Shown here: positions 1-12,300 of the stretch, piece by piece
How the letters are laid out: every line of letters begins with the position of its first letter
How positions within the stretch are numbered: position 1 is the stretch's first letter
Assembly (NCBI GenBank): GCA_022457155.1
Contig: JAJGOT010000208.1
Coordinates: forward strand, 582,001 to 646,000
Direction: 5' to 3'
Length of the DNA stretch: 64,000 nt
Source: Cladopsammia gracilis
Lineage: Eukaryota > Cnidaria > Anthozoa > Scleractinia > Dendrophylliidae
Made by a program: the position numbers and the translations under genes
The notes under the pieces: model-generated
Told to the model about the DNA's origin: nothing
Databases searched by the model: none
Seen by the model: the letters and a program-made list of their open reading frames with translations, nothing else

Positions 1-1864
1 GGTTTGTTTTAACAGGTCCTGACAAAAGCCAGCCGAACTTGCTTTCCATAGCAATTATGGCTTCGTCGTTTGATTTGATTATGTTTCCTGTGATGAGTTC
101 ACCAAAGTGGTCGTTTCCAATTATGATATCTACTTTGATATCGGTCTGTGTTTGTAGAGGGTCTGCAAGTCTAAGTTCTTTTAGTTCCGGAGGTAGCTGG
201 AGGCCTTTCCTTCTTGCGGATAAAGGAGGACAGATTATTGGCGTAACAAGCGCTGTTATTCTGATTTGTTCGTTTTCATTTTGTAGAGAGAGTATTACGA
301 CATCATACGTGGTCCTGATGCTTTGGGTTGTTCCGAATGTGGTTACGTCTAGAATTTCTCGACGGATAGTCTTAAGGCGCAATTTGTTTTTCATGTCTTG
401 GCTGATGAAGGTTCTTTGGGATCCGGTATCGAATAGAATGCGGGCATTGTGAGTTTCCATCCCTTGTATTTTTACCGTTGCTGTTTGCATTAGGATATGA
501 TTGTTATGGGATGATGTGTACGTTGCTCCCATGTGCGCTTTGCTCTGTTCTGCGCTGTTTATCGACGATTCATTTGTGTTTGATCGTACTATTTGGTTGT
601 TACGCGGTTGCTGTGAGTTATTCCCGTTCTGAGAGCTTTCCTTTGGAGGTTCTTCGCAGATGGAGGTGTGATGTTTCTTCTTGCAGATCATGCATCGACC
701 TCTCGAGAAACATTCGGTTTTGGTGTGGTTTGCGCCTAGACAGTTGAAACACCTTCGCTGTTGTTGCAGAATTTGGCGTCTTTCCTGTGTTGTGTTAATT
801 CTGTCACATTTATCGGGGCGATGATTTCCCTCGCAATACGTGCATGGCCTTGGTTTAGGTGGTTTGAAGGTGGTTGTTTTTGTTTGTACCTTTGATAGAA
901 ATGCCCCTGTTGTTGGTACTAATGGCTCTTCTTCGTGAGTTTCTTCTTCGTTACTGAATGACAGGTGGCCTTTCTCTTTTGTTTCAATTTCTTTGCGTAA
1001 GGCTGCTCTTAAGTTGTCGAGTGATTTGTCGGCTGTTGAATCTGCCCTAAAGATCGCGCATCGTAAATTCTCAGGTAGTTTCTTGAGAAGTATTGGAATA
1101 AGTAGGCAGCCGTATGAATCTGTCGTTACTCCTAGTGCTTCTAATCCACGGATATTCGCTTCTGCTGTGTCGTAGAATGTTCTTAAACTTCTAAGATCGT
1201 CTGATGGAGGATATTGTTTAGAGAGCGCTTCCATGTACGCGTTAATGAGGTTTTGTTTTTGCCCGAAGCGTTCTTTTAGTAGTTCTATTGCCTTGCTGTA
1301 ATTTTCTTTTGTCAGCGGAAATCCGGCGATAGCGCGCGCTGCTTCTCCTTTCACCATTCCGATTAGGTAATTCATTTTTTCAATGTCACTAAGTTCGCTA
1401 TGTTCATCAATTGTTGCACTAAAGCTATCCCAGAATGTAAGCCATTCACGAGGGTCTCCGCTAAATGATTTTATGGTTATTTTTGGTAGATTGACGTGCG
1501 TTCGTGGGCTAGCTGGTTTTCCTAAAATGCTAGTGTGGAGCGAGCTTACCGGTAGGTTGTCTTCCTGCTTTTTGTTGAGGAGCTGAGAGATTTTGAATTG
1601 ACAGTCCGAAATGGTGTCTTGAAATGATAACGCATCTTCTGTTTCTTTTTCGATTTCCTCTTCGTCCTGAAGGGTTATCACTATTTGGTTGTCCATGCGT
1701 TCGATTTCTGCAGATCGCCGTGTGAGTCTGTCCATAAGTGCTGACAATTCTGCTTCGTTCGGGCATTCTGACGACATTAGTTTTTCTGCTTTTTTGATAT
1801 CCTGCGTACAGTGCCCTTTGTATGATCCCCGGATTAATCTCAAACGCTTTGTATCTTCAGACAT
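1..1864 (-). CDS. BEL/Pao retrotransposon Gag-protease polyprotein, 3' part outside window
   Basis: One uninterrupted minus-strand frame runs from an ATG at 1864 to the window edge (621 whole codons, no stop). The first third is charged and then has the GDPREWLTFWDSF-type motif (about residue 136) typical of the DUF1759 capsid region of BEL/Pao elements. Three cysteine/histidine knuckles follow: CTYCEGNHRPDKC (about 341), CFNCLGANHTKTEC (about 372) and CMICKKKHHTSIC (about 395). They fit RNA-binding nucleocapsid fingers. An aspartic protease active site LFDTGSQ lies near residue 477 (DUF1758-like). Reverse transcriptase and integrase would lie left of the window. A tRNA primer site ends one base before the ATG. 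The frame shows no stops or shifts, unlike the other retroelements here, so this insertion looks young. Family assignment rests on motif order, not a search. Confidence 0.85.
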   Translation of the reverse strand, partial: MSEDTKRLRLIRGSYKGHCTQDIKKAEKLMSSECPNEAELSALMDRLTRRSAEIERMDNQIVITLQDEEEIEKETEDALSFQDTISDCQFKISQLLNKKQEDNLPVSSLHTSILGKPASPRTHVNLPKITIKSFSGDPREWLTFWDSFSATIDEHSELSDIEKMNYLIGMVKGEAARAIAGFPLTKENYSKAIELLKERFGQKQNLINAYMEALSKQYPPSDDLRSLRTFYDTAEANIRGLEALGVTTDSYGCLLIPILLKKLPENLRCAIFRADSTADKSLDNLRAALRKEIETKEKGHLSFSNEEETHEEEPLVPTTGAFLSKVQTKTTTFKPPKPRPCTYCEGNHRPDKCDRINTTQERRQILQQQRRCFNCLGANHTKTECFSRGRCMICKKKHHTSICEEPPKESSQNGNNSQQPRNNQIVRSNTNESSINSAEQSKAHMGATYTSSHNNHILMQTATVKIQGMETHNARILFDTGSQRTFISQDMKNKLRLKTIRREILDVTTFGTTQSIRTTYDVVILSLQNENEQIRITALVTPIICPPLSARRKGLQLPPELKELRLADPLQTQTDIKVDIIIGNDHFGELITGNIIKSNDEAIIAMESKFGWLLSGPVKTN

Positions 1865-1879
1865 CGGGTCTCGGCACCA
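1865..1879 (-). promoter_or_regulatory. Primer binding site of the BEL/Pao element (tRNA-Phe-like)
   Basis: On the minus strand this reads TGGTGCCGAGACCCG. It is complementary to a tRNA 3' end CGGGTCTCGGCACCA, one base different from the usual metazoan tRNA-Phe terminus CGGGTTTCGGCACCA. It lies between the putative LTR and the Gag ATG. The primer identity is from memory of tRNA sequence. Confidence 0.6.
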
Positions 1880-1883
1880 ATAT

Positions 1884-2008
1884 TGCGACTATTGCAATAT
1901 AAGATTGAAGGTCTCGGTTCAAGTCACTTTATTCAGTCAAGAGATCGACACTACGCTCGCGCGTAATTGTCACGTCATAACAGTAATTACAATTATAGAT
2001 TTACGACA
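1884..2008 (-). repeat. Putative 5' LTR of the BEL/Pao element
   Basis: Read on the minus strand the block begins TGTCG and ends GTCGCA, as LTRs begin TG and end CA, and lies four bases before the primer site. It contains an AATAAA signal. The outer border is supported by copy C, where the same intron sequence (gacacaaaatgcc, at about 58456) continues without any LTR. At about 125 bp it is short for a BEL/Pao LTR. The partner LTR is outside the window, so this is not proven. Confidence 0.55.
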
Positions 2009-2176
2009 GACACAAAATGCCACCCGAAAATAGCCCCATTGTTTTTTTTTAACGAATATTTTCCCAACCAAAAAAAGCCCACCCAAATATAAGCCCGCCC
2101 AAAAATAAGCCTGGCAAAGGGACGTTGGGCAAATATACAATGTAAGCCCAGGGCTTATATTCAGAGGTTTACAGTA
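2009..2176. mobile_element. Right half of a TIR element interrupted by the BEL/Pao insertion
   Basis: Matches 58456-58622, the right part of a complete element in copy C whose ends are TACCGTAAACCTCTGAA and its inverted copy. Here only the right end (TTCAGAGGTTTACAGTA) is present. The left part would lie beyond the BEL/Pao element, outside the window. Confidence 0.65.
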
Positions 2177-2419
2177 TTTCAGTATTCAAATGTGGTTCTA
2201 ACAATATTGAATCTTTGACAAATGAAGTACATGTATGTGAATGAATCAAATGCAGTTGTGTTTGTGATTTAAGCAATTGCAAAGAAGCCTGGAAAAAAGT
2301 CCGGACTTCAGTGGGATTTGAATTCATGACCTCCATGTTACCCACACACATTGGTAGCAAGGTGAACTGAGAGTGAAAAGAGAATGTTTTCTTGGCAAAA
2401 AAAATACAACACAGTTTTT

Positions 2420-2640
2420 GGAGGTGCAGTGGTCCAGTGGTTAGTGCCTCAGACTTTCAACCTGAAGGTCGGTGGTTCAAGCCTGCTCTCTGCCGTCGTG
2501 TTGTTTCCTTAGACAAGAAACTTTGCCCCATGTTGTCTCTACCTCGCGCTAGGTGTATAAATGGGTACCGGGGACATAATGTTATGCCGGGAGGTAACCC
2601 AACCCTAAAATTGCCAAGCACGGTACTGTACCCTTTCTAA
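2420..2640 (+). mobile_element. tRNA-derived SINE, copy A
   Basis: The head GTGGTCCAGTGGTTAGTGCC carries a pol III A box, and GGTGGTTCAAGCC about 40 bases on is a B box. The cloverleaf position of the anticodon reads TTC, so the head resembles tRNA-Glu. The body contains the stretch GGTGTATAAATGGGTACC. Near-identical copies occupy the same intron position in copies B and C, so the insertion predates the duplications. The 3' end is not sharply defined. Confidence 0.75.
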
Positions 2641-3323
2641 CTGCACGTTTAACCCTTTAATTGCAGAATTTCACTCAGAACACATTTTTTGGGGTTAAAA
2701 AGTGGGTTTTCATGGATTTTTGGCCAAATAGGGTGTTTCCTGCACTAAAAGTGTGTATTTGTGAACGGGGGCAAGGTGTTTCATATATAGTTTCTGAGTG
2801 AAAACGATCAATTTTATCTTTGCTGTAGCTGTAAACTGATACCTTAGACTTAAAAAAAAAGAAAAAAAATAGTTTTTCCCATTTGATTTTCTTCCTTCTC
2901 TCTTTTCCTTTCATCTTTCCCTCCCTTTCTTTACTTGCTATCTTCGGCTATTTTTACACTTTCTTTCACCTGGAAAAGTTTTGATCCAACCTTTCAAGGA
3001 ACCCAAGAAATGAATCTGGAAGAATGTTTAGTGTGTGAGCCAAATTTGGCACTGATTTTGCAAGAATAATTTAACAGGTTTTTCCGGCTGCATAACTGCA
3101 GAAGAATTTGACCGATTCCCAAAATTGACACATAAATGCATCAACTGCATGTCAAAGTTAACTTGTGAGGTGTGAATTGATGACGTCACAATGGCTTCCA
3201 TGTGTAAAACCCCAAAACCCGTAAAAATCAGGGTTTAGGGTGTAAAGGGTTAAATTTTATTGATGTTTTAAGGAGCAAAGGTGTTGTGTTGGAGTTTAAA
3301 TATTCATTTATCTGAAACTGTAG

Positions 3324-6300
3324 GAAATAGTTGTTGGCAGCAACATGGATAAAATCTACATCGTTATGGACTACGTTGAGCATGACCTGAAAGTTTTAAT
3401 GGAGCATATGACGCAAGGATTTAGAATTGGTGAGCCATCATACTTGGAATACAGTAATTTTAGTTAATTGAAGGACTTGGTACAAAAAGGGCACAAGTGA
3501 CTATTTTGGAGTTGGGTTTTGACATTGTTTTTGTAGGTTTTTCTAGGTAAAATAATTAATAAGCATTTTATTATATTGCTAGTGGCCTAGACGATTCATC
3601 AATCCAAGGAAGAGTAAAGTTATCTATTTATCTCCATCTTCCTACTGTACATGTACAGTACCTGAAGGTTTTTTACTATCGAATTTGCCACAGATCGTCA
3701 ACAGATTTACAACTACTTGTAGTATTTACAGTATCATGGCAAAACAGTTTTGTGACAAACAAGGAGATAATAATATTCTTCAAATTTATGTACAGTGTAT
3801 TGCCATGCTGTGTTTAATATTTACTGTAGAGTTTAGACACTGGTTAGTCAACTTTCCCTTCAATTTTGTGAACAAGATCCTTTGTCATTATTTTATCTAG
3901 GTGAGGTCAAGACATTGATGATTCAACTTCTAAGAGCTGTGGAACATCTCCATGACAACTGGATTCTTCACCGGGATCTTAAGGCCTCTAACCTACTCCT
4001 CAGCAACAAAGGAATCCTTAAGGTTAGCTTACATTAACATTGTTCCCTGAATGTTTAAAGACTGTATGAATTAACCCTGTTTACATAGTGATAGCAAGCG
4101 TGACATTGGTGATTGCCCCTTTTAGAAATTCCTGACTGATCTCTATAAATCTTTGGAGGAAGTAACTTTAATTTGGTACTTTGTTTTACTTTTTCACAGG
4201 TTGGTGATTTTGGACTTGCAAGGGAGTATGGTTCTCCTCTAAAGAACTATACTCCAATTGTAGTGACCCTGTGGTACAGAGCACCTGAATTACTGCTTGG
4301 CACCAAGGTTTGTTGTTCTTCCTCTTGGGCAACGTAGCAAGATTAGCTGTTGCTTGTAAATTTTTCATTCTTATTTTGACAATGGTTTGAAATGCAGCAA
4401 ATTATCATAGGACCGTACTGCTCTGCAAGCCTTTTCTTTGCAAAACCATTGATGAAAGTCCTGTGTGAGCGCTGTTCGCAGTGGGAAAAAGCTGCATGGC
4501 CCAACTACAAAAGCGTATGGCCTTGCATGTTAAAATTTCAACAATTTTGTCTCCACATTGGTCATATGATAAAATACTTACTAAGTTACATGTAGGTCAG
4601 GCCGGATTGGAAAATGTTTGGTTCAAGGTCATGGCCCATGGACCTCGCTGCACTATGCCTGTATGCCATGACCTTCAGCCAAATATTTTTCCATGCGGCC
4701 CTCCCACTTACTCAATAGTACATAATATCAATTCCAATTTTCCTTGTTTATAACTTTAAATATGTACATTTTATTTTAATCAAGATTTTGCTTCGAGTTG
4801 GTTTTGTAGCGGGATTGTTTTGCCCTTTACATGTAGGATGAGGATAATATTAACATAAAGTTTGTCTCCCGTATATTGATGCCAACATTTAGTTCCACTT
4901 CTTACAGCATGAAGCAATGTTGAGCGTTAACTATAACTTCCGCTGAATTCAGAGTGGTGGAAATTTGAGTTTTTTTCCCACCATTTTGTCTTTTTGGTTT
5001 TTGTTATTTTTTTTCCTTTCATCACTTTTGGTCATTTTTCCTTCCTACTTCAAGACATTAAAGTAAGCTCCTGGAAACATGATGCATGTACATGTACATG
5101 TATATCAGATATGATACTGTCCCTTACACAGTGTAAGTTATAATTCAGTGATTACATGTAACAACAGTCCTTATTTTTTAGGAATACTCCACCCCTATTG
5201 ATCTGTGGTCAGTTGGTTGTGTTTTTGCCGAATTGTTGACAATGAAGCCACTTTTTCCTGGCAAGTCGGAGATAGATCAGATCAACAGAATATTCAAAGT
5301 AAGGCTAATGAACAAATTGCCGGTAACCATGCATCCAATACCACATGCAAGGAAATGTTCTTGCAACTGGTGTCATCTGAAGACAAGTTGTGCAACTAAT
5401 GCAAAATGCAGGAGAGCATGCAACTAGAGAAAATGTGTAACTAGTGATAATGCTGGTGCCAAGCACTGGAAAGTTCCATGCTCAATTTTGAATTTGCTTC
5501 TTATAGGCTCCAAAAAAACACATAAGTGGCCCTATATTAATGTAGCCAGAGCCCAACTTCATTGGCCCAATATTAATGTAGCAGAGCCCAGCTTCATTGC
5601 CCCAATATTAATGTAGCCAGAGCCCTACATCATTGGCCCAATATTAATATAGCCAAAGCCCAACTTCATTGGCCCAGTATTAATGCAGCGAGAGGCCTAC
5701 ATCATTGGCCCAATATTAATGAAGCCAGAGCCCAACATCATTGACCCAATATTAATGCAGCGAGAGACCTACATCATTGGCCCAATATTAATATAGCCAG
5801 AGCCCAACTTCATTGGCCCAATATTAATGTAGCCAGAGCCCTACATCATTGGCCCAATATAAATATAGCCAGAGCGCAACTTCATTGGCCCAATATTAAT
5901 GCAGCCAGAGCCCTACATCATTGGCCCAATATTGATATAGCCAGAGCGCAACTTCATTGGCCCAATATTAATGTAGCCTGAGCCCTACAGCATTGGCCCA
6001 ATATTAATGCAGCCAGAGCCCTACATCATTGGCCCAATATTAATATAGCCAGAGCCCAACTTCATTGACCCAATATTAATGTAGCCAGAGCCCTACATCA
6101 TTGGCCCAATATTAATATAGCCAGAGCACAACTTCATTGACCCAATATTAATATAGCCAGAGCCCTTCATCATTGGCCCAATATTGATATAGCCAGAGCG
6201 CAACTTCATTGTCCCAATATTAATGTAGCCAGAGCCCTACATCATTGGCCAAATATTAATGTGGCCGAAGCCCAACTTCATTGACCCAATATTAATGTAG

Positions 6301-9300
6301 CCAGAGCCCTACATCATTGGCCCAATATTAATATAGCCAGAGCACAACTTCATTGACCCAATATTAATATAGCCAGAGCCCTTCATCATTGGCCCAATAT
6401 TGATATAGCCAGAGCGCAACTTCATTGTCCCAATATTAATATAGCCAGAGCCCTTCATCATTGGCCCAATATTGATATAGCCAGAGCGCAACTTCATTGT
6501 CCCAATATTAATGTAGCCAGAGCCCTACATCATTGGCCAAATATTAATGTGGCCGAAGCCCAACTTCATTGGCCAAATATTCAGGTAGGCAAAGTCCTAC
6601 ATCATTGGCCCAATATTAATGTACCCAGAGCCCAACTTCATTGGTCCAATATTAATATAGCAGAGCCCAGCTTCATTGCCCCAATATTAATGTAGCCAGA
6701 GGCCTTCATCATTGGCCCAATATTAATATAGCCAGAGCCCAACTTCATTGGCCCAATATTAATGCAGCGAGAGGCCGACATCATTGGCCCAATATTAATG
6801 TGGCCGAAGCCCAACTTCATTGACCCAATATTAATGTAGCCAGAGCCCTTTATCATTGGCCCAATATTTATATAGCCAGAGCCCAACTTCATTGGCCCAA
6901 TATTAATGCAGCCAGAGCCCTACATCATTGGCCCAATATCGAAAGTGACAAGTCATACTAATAATTCGGCTGACACGAGCAAGACAAACAAACGAGAATT
7001 GAGCGAGAACAGCAAGACATAATAATAATATAACATGATAAATGTGACCTTCCACGGGAAAACGTACACTAAACAGTTATCTGTTAAACGGCCTAAAGGC
7101 GTTTGATCGCAGTTCGGAAACTGCGTTAAAATGGTTTAGGAAAGCATTAGAAGCGTTGGAAAAACCGTTCGAATTTTCATCCATGCCGTTTGAAGCGTTT
7201 ATAAAAAAAGCGTACAAAACTTTTTTCCAGGCCGTTGACGCGTTGAAAGCGTTAGGAAAGTCGTTCAAATTATTCGTTCGGTCCACAGAGTTTAATACTT
7301 TACAAAAGTCGTTTGAACAAAACATTTAAACAGCAGTTTTAAGGCTTACCTTCTCTGTAGTTTGATTTGACTTCTTCGTTGTTTGTTCTCGTGAATATTC
7401 GACAAAATATCGCCGACATTTCGAGAGTACTTTCGCATCGTTCTCATGATAACTCGCACACGAAAATTCGCAAAGCAAATTAAAAAAAAGAAGCGAATTT
7501 TTAGAAATTTCGCTGAAACGAAACGAAACACCGGTGAACTTTCCTGCCGAAAATACAAAGTGTTGCAGCGCCAGTTCGCTTAAACAAAGATTGTTTGGTA
7601 TAAAACGCGTCGTGAACTTAAATATTTGAAGAAGACGTGATATAAATCTATCTTTCTGTTTTAACAATTCGAAATTAGCGTTGTTTTCCGCTTTGTAATG
7701 ATTGTTACTCAACTGGTGCACTGATTCTTTTTGGAGACAGATCTTTTTGTCAATAAACACGCAAATATGTGATCTGCACAGTTTTGACATCAGGTTATGC
7801 TAATTTATTGCTGAAATTTGACCAACTTGTGAAAACACCAGACAGCTCATCCGATGAATAAAATGACCCATTCCGTTTTATAAATCCAAATCGAATGATA
7901 AAACTCCAAAACGTCAATTTGTTCGAACAACTTTTTGAATGTTTGGCAGTATTTATCCAAAGCCGATGACCGAATGGTCAGAAACTACATCTGTATTAAA
8001 TACAAGTACTATTCTACATCTCCAAACGGCTGGGAAAGCGGCAGTGCGGGAAGAATACAAGTAAACACGATTACTGATTTCCCGCCGTCGCTTTCACTTG
8101 GAGAAAAAGTAATTCGTTGCATGAGAACAATCTTGCAATTTATCGTCATAACAATGTGTGACCAAAAAGCGCTGTGACACGAGCAAGATGAAAATAATGT
8201 TTCCCGGGAATATTTACATAACGCCGTTCAAAGGCACAATTTTGGCCCGAATTAAGGCACAATTTAGGCACAGCTTAGGCACTGCTTACGCACAGCTTAG
8301 GCATGAAAAAAAGCTAGACATGCACACTTCATGCACGACTTGGGCACACTTTATGCACAACTTGTTCGTGCCAAGGCACACTGTAGAATCCGTAATTCGA
8401 TCCTACGTACAACGAAACGTATTTTTATGTAAAATAAACGCTGTCTAACCGTAAAAATTGGATTGTAGTTTGAAAATGGATTTTCCAAATTGAAAATTGT
8501 TACCCAGAAAGTAAGCTGAACTTATGAGCACTTTAAAAGTCTTTTTGGTTTTTAACATAAGAAACGGAGCTAAAACCAAATCGATTTTGAAAATTTTCGA
8601 CCAGGCTGTTTTTGTAGGTACGTAATATTAGGATTGCTATAAATTTGTTATTTTTCGATCATTTAAAGTCATTCTTAAAATACATAATGCTCATTAGCTA
8701 TTAACTTTAATTGCAAAAGAAAAAATGCCTACATATCATCAAAGCAGAGAAATTATGAATTGTGCCAGGTTAGACTGTAAATGTTACGCGTAGTGTCCAA
8801 AATGGCCTCATTTTTGGTGACTATTGTAAAATTTTCTTTTATTCAACCCTATATGCAAAACTAAAATTGTCCACAGGGAAGACATTAATGAACTTTAGTT
8901 TTTTACCAAATCTCAACCTAAACTGAATTTTGATAATTTCAGAAGAGCTAAATTAAGTGTGAATTTTAGCCATGTACACCAGTAGCGTGCGCCAGGCCAT
9001 TTCAATCATCACGACCTAACTTCTCTCCTCTGTAACTTTTTGTCACATTACATTTACATTCAATGAATGGTAATACAAGTTTGTATTTTTGTTTAGCAAA
9101 CTTTCAAAGGGAGCTTGGTACACGTGAATACAGTGTATTCATTTCATACTTATTTAGATTTTCTATTGAAATTTGGCATGTGAAAACTCCCGTTCGGTGT
9201 TCGCAGCCAATCTAGAATGGCGAAACGACTTTCTCACACGTGAAAGAAGCGTTTCATCCAATCACAAATCTGAGTATGTATAAAATAAACAAGTTACGAC

Positions 9301-12300
9301 ATGGGCAGTCCTTTGTGCATTTTATTTGTCTTTTCAGGAGTTAGGCACTCCAAGTGACAAAATTTGGCCAGGACCTCCATCTTACTCGGAACTTCCAGCA
9401 GTTAAAAAGGTAAAGATAAACTGCAAAACAGTCGGGGTTTTTTTTTTCGCTGCTCGCTCGCAAAGGCATGAAGTGCCGAAAGCGTGGATCCCCAGTCTCA
9501 CTCTCTGTATGCACATTCATTCCAGACCTTTTGTTCAAAGACCGCACGCATTCTTATGGCCAATGCAAAAAATATGACTGTTTTGCAATCTAAGGTAAAG
9601 AACAATAGTATTTTCTATCACTTACATGTACATGTATACTTCGATAGATCAATGCTGCAGTTCTTTATCAGTTGATGCTACAATAATGGTATCATTATAA
9701 GCAGTGAAACAACTTCCAACCATTTCTCTTTCAGATGACTTTCACAGAATATCCTTTCAACAACTTGAGAAATAAGTTTGGCGCTTATTTAACAGACAAG
9801 GGCTTTGATTTGTTAAACAGGTGGGTACTGATCAGTCTACTGTTATTTTGTAAGTTAACTTAAGTTTGTGGTTGGCAGTTAAAGCAGTTCTTCTTGCTGT
9901 TTTTGTGCTGTGCACTAAAATCCAACCTGTTGCATTGCTTCCAAACATTGAAGTAAACAACGTGATGAATTCAGTGTAATCTTTTTGTTCGCTAGGTTTC
10001 TGACATATGACCCCAAGAGAAGGATAGCTGCTGTCGATGCCCTCAATCATGAATATTTCAATGTAAGGACTGTCTGAAGTATCTTTTTGCCTTTTTCGAT
10101 GTAACTTCCTGACTGGGCTCCATAGCCATCTGTGGGAATTTCGTGGATTTAATTCTCTTTGAAGCCTGAATTTGTTCCAGGCTCTTTTAGAGGGAACCTC
10201 CATTGTCAGAACAAATGGCCCTTATCGTAGATGAGTACGCCACGGCAACATATCAGCGGTTTCTCGCTTTTTTGACCCTATAGTCTCGTCTTGATGTTTA
10301 CGCTCGTCAGAGGTTCTCGTCAACATCAAAACGAGACTATAGGGTCAAGAAAGCGAGAAACCGCTGATATGTTAGCATGGCGTACTCATCTACGATAAGG
10401 GCCATTGACGTTAAATTGTTGGAAATAAAGTCGAAATTTAAATTTTTTAAAAAGCAGATGCAGATATAATTTTAGTGTACAAATAAAATGGATATAAATA
10501 TCGATTGTTTTCGCTTTCAAATTTCCCGCGCGCCGCCATTTAGAATATTTGTGACGTGTTGCGGTTGCCGCTATTGTTAAGAATCGAAGTTCTTTTGTAT
10601 GCAACCATAAGACAACCGTAATACGTCACAAATATTCAAAATGGCAGCGCGCGGGAAATTTGAAAGCGAGAATAGGCGATATTTATATCCATTTTCTTGT
10701 ACACTAAAATTATATTTGCACCTACTTTTTAAAAAATTTTTAATTTAGACTTCATTTCCAACAATTTAACGTCAATTTGTTATAACAATGGAGGTTCCCT
10801 TTAATGATATGGTAATTCTGTCTCAAGTTCTTTTTATTAAATACCCACAGTTCATTTTTAACCCGTGAATATACGCGCATGCGTAATGAACGGGTTATCG
10901 TAACGGCGACAGATATGCAAATGAGTCACTCACTCGCTCACTCCTTCCATCAGCTGTAAACTTAGTGACGTAGTGCTTTGTTACGAATGCGTTTTGTAAC
11001 AAGAACAGCGTGAATCCAGCGATAACAATAACTAAATTGGTGTAAACGAATATAAACAACAATAAGCTTAAAGATGTTTCGCATTTGGAGTCTTTAATGC
11101 AACGTTAAAATCTCGCTCGGGCTGTTCTTTTTTTTTTTCTTTTTTTTCTTCTTCTTCTTCTTCTTCTTCTTCTTCGGACTGAACATTATGAAAGTGACGT
11201 ACTGTCTTTTTATTTTTTTGCGCTTGTCAAAAATGCTTACGTTTAATTTAAAAAAAAAATTGAACCGTGACAGAGTGAAAACTTAAGCTTCCCGCAATAT
11301 TGCGTTACGCTAGCATTTCAAATTCACGGGTTGGCTCTAAGGAGCCTTTGATTATGATTTATTTATTATAGTACACATTCAAGAGGTTTTCAATTGAGTG
11401 TCGAAAATTATTTTGCGATTGCTTTTGTTTTGTATTGTCATGCTTTGCGATTGGCTAAAAATTGTCGCGCCACTCTCTCGACCAATCAGAAGGAAAACTG
11501 AAACCCAATTAAGAATTGTTTGCTGGCGTTTTCCCGCGCTTGGCGGCGGCTACATGTATTTGCTTGAGTTCTGATTGGTTTATTGGAATGTTTACGACTG
11601 CTGTGATTGGCCAGAGTAATTACTTTGGTTTTGGTTTTACGACACTCAATTGAAAACCGCTCTGTGACACTTTGTGATTGGTTGAAACAACTCGCATTGT
11701 AACTTTCTCAACCAATCAGGAAGTCAAACCAAAACCAAACGCGATTTGCTTGCACGCGTTTTCCCGCGCTTGGCGCCGGCTACATGTATTTGCTTCGAGT
11801 TCTGACCCGGGGGGGGGGGGGGGTACTCCCTCTAATGGGCTATACGGGGATGCTCCGCCCGAAAGGGGTACCTTTTTGAGGCTGGAGGTATATGAAAGGG
11901 TCGGGATTTCACGAGTTGGAGTATATGAAAGGGTAGGGATTTCACGAGTTGGAGTATATGAAAGGGTAGGGATTTCACGAAGAATAGGATAGGGTAGCGA
12001 AAACAGGAGTTGAAGCATAAAAATGGAAGGAAAAACTGCCATTTAAGTATTATAAAAAGGGCCGTTCAAAATATATCAAACAGACGCACGTAAAGGCTAT
12101 ATGAAAGAGGTACCATTTTCACTCAAAGGTATATGAAAGGGGTACCTTTTCTGTCAAAAACGGTATATGAAAGGGTAAGGGTTTGGACCTCGGGGCGGAG
12201 CATCCCCATACAAAACCTTGTTGAGTACCCCCCCCCCCCCCCCCCCCGGGAGTTGTGATTGGTTCATTGGATTGTGTGCATCTGTTGTGAATGTTCAGTG

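Noticed and set aside
2420..2495. tRNA-Glu-like gene (also at 27580 and 58863)
   Set aside because: A and B boxes are present, but the acceptor stem does not close and the head is joined to a conserved SINE body; it is a SINE head.
5205..5427. Two overlapping 64-codon plus frames (also at 36947 and 61696)
   Set aside because: Out-of-frame readings of the CDK11 [10 protein letters not shown] exon running into its intron.
6309..6892. Minus-strand repeat proteins of GYINIG units
   Set aside because: Explained by the 36-bp unit being a multiple of three; frames break with small unit changes.
7326..7790. 154-codon minus-strand frame as a gene in the TIR element
   Set aside because: Frame shifts between copies (A against B) and a stop differs, with no recognisable domain; left as uncertain element sequence.
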